Assembly: GCA_027451305.1 (NCBI GenBank)
Contig: DAIDJQ010000069.1
Location: 1 to 8,981, forward strand
Origin: Cellulomonas sp.
GTDB lineage: Bacteria; Actinomycetota; Actinomycetes; Actinomycetales; Cellulomonadaceae
DNA length: 8,981 bases
Direction of reading: 5' to 3'
Each line of letters begins with the position of its first letter. The first letter of the stretch is position 1. Both the position numbers and the translations under genes were made by a program. The notes below the pieces were generated by a model. That model made no database searches. It saw only the letters and a list, made by a program, of their open reading frames with translations, and was not told where the DNA came from. Positions 4,997 to 8,981 of this stretch are shown in pieces.

Positions 4997-6292
4997 GTGC
5001 TCAGCGCATTCGTGCGGGCGTTCCGTACGCCCGACCTGCGGCGCAAGCTGCTTTTCACCATCGCGATCGTGGTGGTGTTCCGGCTCGGGTCGTTCCTCCC
5101 GACGCCCGGGGTGTCGTACCCCAACGTCCAGGCCTGCATCAAGCAGACCTCGAGCAACGACCTTCTCGGCATCGTCAACCTCTTCAGCGGCGGTGCGCTG
5201 CTGCAGCTGTCGGTGTTCTCGCTCGGGATCATGCCGTACATCACCGCGAGCATCATCATCCAGCTGCTCCGCGTGGTGATCCCCAAGTTCGAGGACTTGT
5301 ACCAGGAGGGCCAGGCCGGCCAGTCGGCGCTGACCCAGTACACCCGGTACCTCACCATCGGCCTGGCGATCCTGCAGTCGACGACGATCATCGCGGTCGC
5401 TCGCTCCGGCAACCTCTTCCAGGGCTGCACCCAGAGCGTCATCCCGAACACCAGCTGGGTCACCATGCTCGTGATGGTCATCACGATGACCGCCGGTACG
5501 GGCCTGATCATGTGGCTCGGAGAGCTCATCACGGAGCGCGGCGTCGGCAACGGCATGTCGCTGCTGATCTTCACGTCGATCGCTGCGCGGTTCCCGTCGA
5601 ACATGTGGTCCGTCGCCGGTGGCAACGGCGGTGTCGGCAAGTTCATCGTGGTGCTCGGGATCATCGTGGTGGTGATCGCACTGGTGGTCTTCGTCGAGCA
5701 GTCCCAGCGGCGCATCCCGGTGCAGTACGCCAAGCGGATGGTCGGCCGGCGGATGTACGGCGGCTCGAGCACGTACATCCCGATCAAGATCAACATGTCG
5801 GGCGTCATCCCGATCATCTTCGCGTCGTCGCTGCTCCAGGTGCCGGTTCTGCTGGCCCAGTTCGGCAACCAGACGACCGGCTGGGTGAGGTGGATCGGCA
5901 AGTACCTGGCCAGCTCCAGCGCACCGCTGCACATGGTCGTCTACACGGTGCTGATCATCTTCTTCTGCTACTTCTACACGGCGATCACGTTCAACCCGGA
6001 CGAGGTCGCAGACAACATGAAGAAGTACGGCGGGTTCATCCCCGGCATCCGCGCGGGCCGTCCGACGGCGGAGTACCTCGACTACGTCATCACCCGCATC
6101 ACCGCACCCGGGTCGCTCTACCTGGCCTTCGTCGCGCTGGTGCCGACTGTCGCCTTTGCGCTGCTGAAGGTGGGCAACAACATCCCGTTCGGCGGGTCGT
6201 CGATCCTGATCATCGTCGGCGTCGGCCTGGAGACCGTCAAGCAGATCGAGTCCCAGCTCCAGCAGCGGCACTACGAAGGGTTCTTGCGGTGA
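4997..6292 (+). CDS. secY: Preprotein translocase channel subunit SecY
   Basis: SecY forms the protein-conducting channel in the cytoplasmic membrane with SecE and SecG; SecA or the ribosome docks on its cytosolic loops. The protein has 431 residues and about ten membrane segments, at roughly 18-35, 72-94, 115-135, 155-175, 184-197, 214-234, 267-288, 310-332, 372-391 and 400-417. The family signature L-G-I-M-P-Y-I-T-A-S-I-I-I-Q-L-L is at 76-91. The cytosolic loop G-I-R-A-G-R-P-T (350-357) carries the conserved Arg352 that matters for SecA function. I chose GTG 4997 (M-L-S-A-F-V-R-A-F-R-T-P-D-L-R), preceded by AGGAGG 4987-4992 with a short 4-nt spacer. The in-frame GTG at 4982 lies upstream of that site and is not used. 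The 167-bp upstream gap with hairpins suggests its own expression control. Confidence 0.98.
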   Translation: MLSAFVRAFRTPDLRRKLLFTIAIVVVFRLGSFLPTPGVSYPNVQACIKQTSSNDLLGIVNLFSGGALLQLSVFSLGIMPYITASIIIQLLRVVIPKFEDLYQEGQAGQSALTQYTRYLTIGLAILQSTTIIAVARSGNLFQGCTQSVIPNTSWVTMLVMVITMTAGTGLIMWLGELITERGVGNGMSLLIFTSIAARFPSNMWSVAGGNGGVGKFIVVLGIIVVVIALVVFVEQSQRRIPVQYAKRMVGRRMYGGSSTYIPIKINMSGVIPIIFASSLLQVPVLLAQFGNQTTGWVRWIGKYLASSSAPLHMVVYTVLIIFFCYFYTAITFNPDEVADNMKKYGGFIPGIRAGRPTAEYLDYVITRITAPGSLYLAFVALVPTVAFALLKVGNNIPFGGSSILIIVGVGLETVKQIESQLQQRHYEGFLR

Positions 6293-6344
6293 TCTCGTCC
6301 TGCGACATCGATCGATGCGCTCCCGATCGTTCGGGGGCCACGGA

Positions 6345-6926
6345 ATGAGCGTGCGCCTGGTGCTCTTCGGCCCCCCGGGTGCGGGCAAGGGCACGCAGGC
6401 CGTCCGCATCTGCGAGCGGTTGGGTGTACCGGCCATCTCCACCGGAGACATCTTCCGGAGCAACATCAAGGGCGGCACGGAGCTCGGCCGCCGGGTGGTC
6501 GAGTACACCTCGGTGGGCGCGCTGGTCCCCGACTCGCTGACCGACGAGCTCGTCCGCGGCCGTCTCGGTGAGCCCGACGCCCGCGACGGGTTCCTGCTCG
6601 ACGGGTACCCCCGCAACCTGGCCCAGGTGGCCGCGCTGGACACGTTCCTCGCCGATGCCGGCCTGACGCTCGACGTGGTCGTCGAGATCACCGCCGCCCC
6701 CGACGTGGTCGTCGACCGGCTGCTCAAGCGTGCGCAGATCGAGGGTCGCGCCGACGACACGGAGGACGTGATCCGGCACCGGCTCGACGTCTACGCGGAG
6801 CAGACCGCCCCGCTGGCGGGCGTGTACGCCGAGCGGGGGCTGCTCGTGCGCGTGGACGGGCTCGGCGAGATCGACGAGGTCACGGCCCGTCTGCTGGCCG
6901 CGGTCGAGCCCGCCTTGCAGCGCTGA
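6345..6926 (+). CDS. adk: Adenylate kinase, short-LID type
   Basis: The enzyme catalyses ATP + AMP = 2 ADP in the cytoplasm. The protein has 193 residues. The P-loop is G-P-P-G-A-G-K-G (9-16). The AMP-binding segment is S-T-G-D-I-F-R (32-38), and D-G-Y-P-R-N (86-91) carries the conserved Arg of this motif. R-A-Q-I-E-G-R-A-D-D-T-E-D-V-I-R-H-R-L (129-147) replaces the long zinc-binding LID of other bacteria, so this is the short form usual in actinobacteria. I chose ATG 6345 (M-S-V-R-L-V-L-F-G-P-P). The in-frame ATG at 6315 would add ten residues that do not look like the family. No good ribosome-binding site precedes 6345 (GGGGG at 6333-6337 at best). It lies 52 nt after secY and 5 nt before map, as in many bacteria. 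Confidence 0.97.
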   Translation: MSVRLVLFGPPGAGKGTQAVRICERLGVPAISTGDIFRSNIKGGTELGRRVVEYTSVGALVPDSLTDELVRGRLGEPDARDGFLLDGYPRNLAQVAALDTFLADAGLTLDVVVEITAAPDVVVDRLLKRAQIEGRADDTEDVIRHRLDVYAEQTAPLAGVYAERGLLVRVDGLGEIDEVTARLLAAVEPALQR

Positions 6927-6931
6927 CGCCG

Positions 6932-7762
6932 GTGCTCGGCCGGGATCGGATCGCGCTGAAGTCGCTCGACCAGGTGCGCACCATGCGGCGCGCCGGCCTG
7001 GTGGTGGCGGACGCGCTCGATGCGGTCCGCGCAGCGCTGGCGCCGGGTGTGAGCACGGCGGACCTCGATGCCGTGGCGGCCGGGACGATCGCCTCGGCCG
7101 GGGCGACGCCGTCGTTCCTCGGTTACGAGGGCTACCCCGCGACGATCTGCGTCTCCGTGAACGACGAGGTGGTCCACGGCATCCCCGGCGGACGTCGGCT
7201 GCGTCCAGGGGATCTCGTCTCGGTGGACTGCGGTGCCATCGTGGACGGCTGGCACGGGGACAGTGCGTTCAGCGCGGTCGTCGGCGCCGGGGACCCCGCC
7301 GACGAGGCGCTGGTCGCGGCGACCGAGGCGGCCATGTGGGCGGGGATCGCATCGTTGGCCGGCGGGGACCGGGTCGCCGTGGTCGGCGAGGCGGTCGAGG
7401 ACCTGGTGGCGGCCGGGCCGGTGCGCTACGGCCTGGTGCAGGACTACGTGGGTCACGGGATCGGCACCGCCATGCACGAGCCGCCGGACGTGCCGAACTA
7501 CCGGCTGCGCCCGCGTGGTCCGAGGCTGGTCCCCGGCATGGTGCTCGCCGTCGAGCCGATGCTGGCCCGCGGTGCGGGGGACACCCATGAGCTGGCGGAC
7601 GGCTGGACGGTGGTGACCGACGACGGGTCGCGGGCCGCCCACTGGGAGCACACCGTGGCCTTGCTCGAGGGCGGGCTGTGGGTGCTGACGGCGCGGGACG
7701 GGGGAGCGGCGGCGTTGACGGCGCTCGGTGCGCCCGTCGCACCCGAGGCGTTCGGCGTCTGA
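6932..7762 (+). CDS. map: Methionine aminopeptidase, type I
   Basis: It removes the N-terminal Met from nascent proteins whose second residue is small, using two metal ions. The protein has 276 residues with the pita-bread fold signature. Expected metal ligands are all present: D99 (S-V-D-C-G), D110 (G-D-S-A-F), H175 (V-G-H-G-I-G), E208 (A-V-E-P-M) and E239 (W-E-H-T). Substrate-pocket residues H82 (V-V-H-G-I-P) and H182 (M-H-E-P-P) are also there. The type I N-terminus I-A-L-K-S-L-D-Q-V-R-T-M-R-R-A-G is visible. The start is GTG 6932, five bases after the adk stop, with no strong ribosome-binding site, so coupling to adk is likely. The C-terminus runs about 25 residues past the last strand (V-L-T-A-R-D onward), Ala/Gly-rich and probably unstructured. 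Confidence 0.96.
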   Translation: MLGRDRIALKSLDQVRTMRRAGLVVADALDAVRAALAPGVSTADLDAVAAGTIASAGATPSFLGYEGYPATICVSVNDEVVHGIPGGRRLRPGDLVSVDCGAIVDGWHGDSAFSAVVGAGDPADEALVAATEAAMWAGIASLAGGDRVAVVGEAVEDLVAAGPVRYGLVQDYVGHGIGTAMHEPPDVPNYRLRPRGPRLVPGMVLAVEPMLARGAGDTHELADGWTVVTDDGSRAAHWEHTVALLEGGLWVLTARDGGAAALTALGAPVAPEAFGV

Positions 7763-7773
7763 ACGGTCGGACG

Positions 7774-7802
7774 TCGGAGGGCTCGTCGTCATGGCGTATG
7801 AT
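7774..7802 (+). promoter_or_regulatory. Candidate promoter for infA-rpmJ
   Basis: TATGAT at 7797-7802 is close to the consensus -10 TATAAT and is the best-looking -10 box in this GC-rich window. TCGGAG at 7774-7779, 17 bp upstream, is only a weak -35, which is common in actinobacteria. It lies 35 bp after the map stop. Transcription would start near 7808-7811, giving infA a leader of about 170 nt. Confidence 0.5.
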
Positions 7803-7822
7803 TGCCCGTTGGGTGTGCGTCA

Positions 7823-7956
7823 GCCCGCGCTCTGGCGTGGGTCGGCAAGGCCTCGTCCTCGTGCAGTGCGCGGGGAGTGGACCGGCATCACCCTCCACGA
7901 TGGCACGAGTCGTCCGGGCGAGAGCCCTGGCGGATCGCGTGTCGTGGGTCGACACG
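7823..7956 (+). promoter_or_regulatory. infA leader region with three hairpins
   Basis: The 220-bp gap between map and infA has no convincing gene. It holds three stems. CCCGCGC 7824-7830 pairs with GCGTGGG 7835-7841 (one G-U pair, loop TCTG; a G-T pair at 7823/7842 can be added). CCGGGC 7914-7919 pairs with GCCC and GG (7924-7927, 7929-7930) around a GAGA tetraloop with one bulged T. CGTGTCG 7938-7944 pairs perfectly with CGACACG 7950-7956 (loop TGGGT). The last ends 18 nt before the ribosome-binding site. Regulation is inferred from length and position only. Confidence 0.4.
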
Positions 7957-7981
7957 AACGGACCGACAGGCAGCGGAGGAC

Positions 7982-8203
7982 ATGGCAAAGAAGGACGGTG
8001 TCATCGAGATCGAGGGCTCGGTGGTCGAGGCTCTGCCGAACGCGATGTTCCGCGTGGAGCTCAGCAACGGGCACAAGGTCCTCGCCCACATCTCGGGCAA
8101 GATGCGTCAGCACTACATCCGGATCCTCCCCGAGGACCGGGTCGTGGTGGAGCTGAGCCCGTACGACCTGTCCCGCGGGCGCATCGTCTACCGCTACAAG
8201 TAA
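7982..8203 (+). CDS. infA: Translation initiation factor IF-1
   Basis: IF-1 binds the 30S A site and works with IF-2 and IF-3 during initiation. The 73-residue length is typical. The whole protein is an S1/OB-fold domain: [20 protein letters not shown], then [20 protein letters not shown] and the conserved end G-R-I-V-Y-R-Y-K. The start is ATG 7982. GGAGG at 7975-7979 leaves only 2 nt before the ATG, an unusually short spacer. The frame is open upstream to about 7802, but that extension has no family resemblance. The gene follows map as in the standard order and appears to have its own promoter. Confidence 0.98.
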   Translation: MAKKDGVIEIEGSVVEALPNAMFRVELSNGHKVLAHISGKMRQHYIRILPEDRVVVELSPYDLSRGRIVYRYK

Positions 8204-8258
8204 TCACCACTCGACCACGCCGTCTCGCCCGCGAGGGTGCCCGGCGGCGGAGGGAACC

Positions 8259-8372
8259 ATGAAGGTCAAGCCGAGCGTCAAGAAGATCTGCGACAAGTGC
8301 AAGGTGATCCGCCGGCACGGTCGCGTCATGGTGATCTGCGAGAACCAGCGCCACAAGCAGCGCCAGGGCTGA
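8259..8372 (+). CDS. rpmJ: 50S ribosomal protein L36, zinc-binding
   Basis: L36 (bL36) is the smallest large-subunit protein; it helps organise 23S rRNA near the factor-binding region. The 37 residues start [16 protein letters not shown] and end R-H-K-Q-R-Q-G, the typical length and ends. The zinc ligands are C11, C14, C27 and H32, so this is the C+ form. GGAGGG at 8249-8254 lies 4 nt before ATG 8259. The stop is TGA 8370-8372. It lies 55 nt after infA, probably on the same transcript, and 180 nt before rpsM. Confidence 0.97.
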   Translation: MKVKPSVKKICDKCKVIRRHGRVMVICENQRHKQRQG

Positions 8373-8393
8373 GCAGCCACCAGCAGCACCCCG

Positions 8394-8412
8394 GGGCCCG
8401 GTGACGGGACCC
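8394..8412 (+). promoter_or_regulatory. rpsM leader hairpin 1, GTGA tetraloop with bulged A
   Basis: GGG 8394-8396 pairs with CCC 8410-8412. After a bulged A (8409), CCCG 8397-8400 pairs with CGGG 8405-8408, closing a GTGA loop (8401-8404). It begins 22 nt after the rpmJ stop and is not followed by a T-tract. It is the first of four stems in this gap. Confidence 0.45.
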
Positions 8413-8430
8413 GATCAGCGCACCGCCGCA

Positions 8431-8462
8431 CCGGACGCCGTCGTGCAGACGACGAGCTCCGG
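8431..8462 (+). promoter_or_regulatory. rpsM leader hairpin 2
   Basis: CCGGA 8431-8435 pairs with TCCGG 8458-8462. After a symmetric 3-by-3 internal loop, CGTCGT 8439-8444 pairs with ACGACG 8449-8454, closing a GCAG loop. This is eleven pairs in 32 nt, all Watson-Crick. Confidence 0.45.
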
Positions 8463-8468
8463 TGACAC

Positions 8469-8504
8469 CCCCGGCTCGGAGGCCGGGGCCCGCAGGCCTG
8501 CGGG
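8469..8504 (+). promoter_or_regulatory. rpsM leader hairpins 3 and 4, directly abutting
   Basis: CCCCGGC 8469-8475 pairs perfectly with GCCGGGG 8482-8488 (loop TCGGAG). With no base between, the 16-bp perfect palindrome CCCGCAGG/CCTGCGGG (8489-8504) follows and can form a six-pair stem with a GGCC loop. The stems can stack end to end. They finish 32 nt before the rpsM ribosome-binding site at 8537-8541. In E. coli the S4 protein represses the alpha operon through a structure at the rpsM start; whether this is an equivalent is unknown. Confidence 0.5.
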
Positions 8505-8552
8505 AGGACGGTGCGGCAGACCTCCGACGAAGTTGCAGGAGCCACCAGGCAC

Positions 8553-8933
8553 ATGGCACGTCTCATCGGCGTCGACCTCCCCCGCGAGAAGCGGCTCGAG
8601 GTTGCGCTCACCTACATCTACGGGGTCGGCCGCACGCGTGCGACCGAGACCCTGAAGGCGACCGGGATCAGCCCGGACGTCCGCGTCAAGGACCTCGGGG
8701 ACGCAGAGCTCGTCGCGCTGCGCGACTACCTCGAGGGCAACTACAAGCTCGAGGGTGACCTGCGCCGCGAGGTCGCCGCCGACATCCGCCGCAAGGTCGA
8801 GATCGGCTGCTACCAGGGGCTGCGCCATCGCCGCGGCCTACCGGTGCGTGGTCAGCGCACCAAGACCAACGCCCGCACCCGCAAGGGCCCCAAGCGCACC
8901 GTCGCCGGCAAGAAGAAGGCCGGGCGCAAGTAG
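8553..8933 (+). CDS. rpsM: 30S ribosomal protein S13
   Basis: S13 (uS13) lies in the 30S head, forms bridges to L5 and 23S rRNA, and its basic C-tail contacts P-site tRNA. The protein has 126 residues. The N-terminus is [14 protein letters not shown], then the helix-two-turn-helix region with [10 protein letters not shown]. The family signature [20 protein letters not shown] is followed by the Lys/Arg-rich tail. ATG 8553 is chosen over the in-frame GTG at 8511, which would add 14 non-family residues. AGGAG at 8537-8541 lies 11 nt upstream. In actinobacteria rpsM heads the alpha operon (rpsM-rpsK-rpsD-rpoA-rplQ), and the 180-nt structured gap in front fits a leader. Confidence 0.98.
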   Translation: MARLIGVDLPREKRLEVALTYIYGVGRTRATETLKATGISPDVRVKDLGDAELVALRDYLEGNYKLEGDLRREVAADIRRKVEIGCYQGLRHRRGLPVRGQRTKTNARTRKGPKRTVAGKKKAGRK

Positions 8934-8978
8934 CCCGCCCGTCGTCGGACGACCCGCAGACCCCGAGAGAAGAAGCAG

Positions 8979-8981
8979 ATG
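8979..8981 (+). CDS. rpsK: Probable start codon of rpsK (30S ribosomal protein S11), rest outside window
   Basis: The window ends with ATG, 45 nt after the rpsM stop and preceded by the purine stretch GAGAGAAGAAG (8965-8975). In the conserved actinobacterial order the next gene is rpsK, so this is probably its start codon. No coding residues beyond Met are visible; the call rests on gene order alone. Confidence 0.4.

Noticed and set aside
6307..6329. ATCGATCGAT palindrome and a nearby CGATCG between secY and adk
   Set aside because: Short self-complementary tetramer repeats of this kind are common by chance, and no longer stem or symmetric site forms around them.
4948..6348. 466-codon + strand frame overlapping secY
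   Set aside because: It is an out-of-frame reading of secY, rich in Arg, His and Pro, with no domain. The SecY frame is unmistakable.
4643..6760. 705-codon open frame on the minus strand across rplO, secY and adk
   Set aside because: It lies opposite genes of certain identity, has the His/Asp/Arg-rich composition typical of antisense frames in high-GC DNA, and shows no recognisable domain.
7728..8156. Open frames (about 130-190 codons) across the map-infA gap into infA
   Set aside because: They overlap infA out of frame or are upstream in-frame extensions of it without family similarity. The gap looks like promoter plus leader.
8224..8235. CTCG-CCCG-CGAG mini-hairpin between infA and rpmJ
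   Set aside because: It has only four pairs, which is expected by chance in DNA of this composition.
1..8981. A novel defence, mobile or biosynthetic system
   Set aside because: Every substantial coding frame is accounted for by the conserved ribosomal-protein/secY/adk/map/infA cluster. No transposase, integrase, direct-repeat array or foreign-composition segment is visible.

Overview
The window is a high-GC (clearly well over 60 percent) stretch of a bacterial chromosome carrying the downstream part of the S10/spc ribosomal-protein cluster and the start of the alpha operon, all on the + strand. Gene order is rpsQ (3' end), rplN, rplX, rplE, rpsN, rpsH, rplF, rplR, rpsE, rpmD, rplO, secY, adk, map, infA, rpmJ, rpsM, and probably the ATG of rpsK as the last three bases. 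The order, the short four-cysteine S14, the short-LID adenylate kinase, the zinc-type L36 and the GC-rich codon use all point to an actinobacterium. The protein sequences look most like Micrococcales, perhaps Cellulomonadaceae. That last step is recognition from memory, not a search.

Layout: 1-250 ends rpsQ. 251-380 is a 130-bp gap, the classical S10/spc boundary, which can fold into two strong RNA hairpins ahead of rplN. 381-1852 is a tight run rplN-rplX-rplE-rpsN with 1-2 nt gaps or 1-nt overlaps. 1853-1938 holds a long tetraloop hairpin, then a second small hairpin that covers the rpsH ribosome-binding site. 1939-4829 is rpsH-rplF-rplR-rpsE-rpmD-rplO. A possible 13-codon reading frame bridges rplR and rpsE, and L15 carries an 82-residue Lys/Ala-rich N-terminal extension. 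4830-4996 contains a large hairpin (possible terminator or attenuator), a plausible -10 box, and three consecutive hairpins before secY. 4997-7762 is secY-adk-map: protein export channel, nucleotide kinase and methionine aminopeptidase. 7763-7981 contains a convincing -10 box and a leader of about 170 nt before infA. 7982-8372 is infA and the 37-residue rpmJ. 8373-8552 is a 180-bp gap that can fold into four hairpins in a row before rpsM. No gap in the window exceeds 220 bp.

The genes serve ribosome assembly (large-subunit L14, L24, L5, L6, L18, L30, L15, L36; small-subunit S17, S14, S8, S5, S13), initiation (IF-1), co-translational membrane insertion (SecY), N-terminal methionine removal (MetAP) and adenylate balance (Adk). 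The coding content is ordinary and well known. No mobile element, CRISPR array, tRNA/rRNA or novel defence system is visible. The part worth a second look is the non-coding DNA: nearly every sizeable gap folds into strong, often tandem hairpins, four of them closed by GNRA tetraloops. These may be actinobacterial ribosomal-protein leader elements. All structures here were found by hand base-pairing; no folding energy or conservation was computed.
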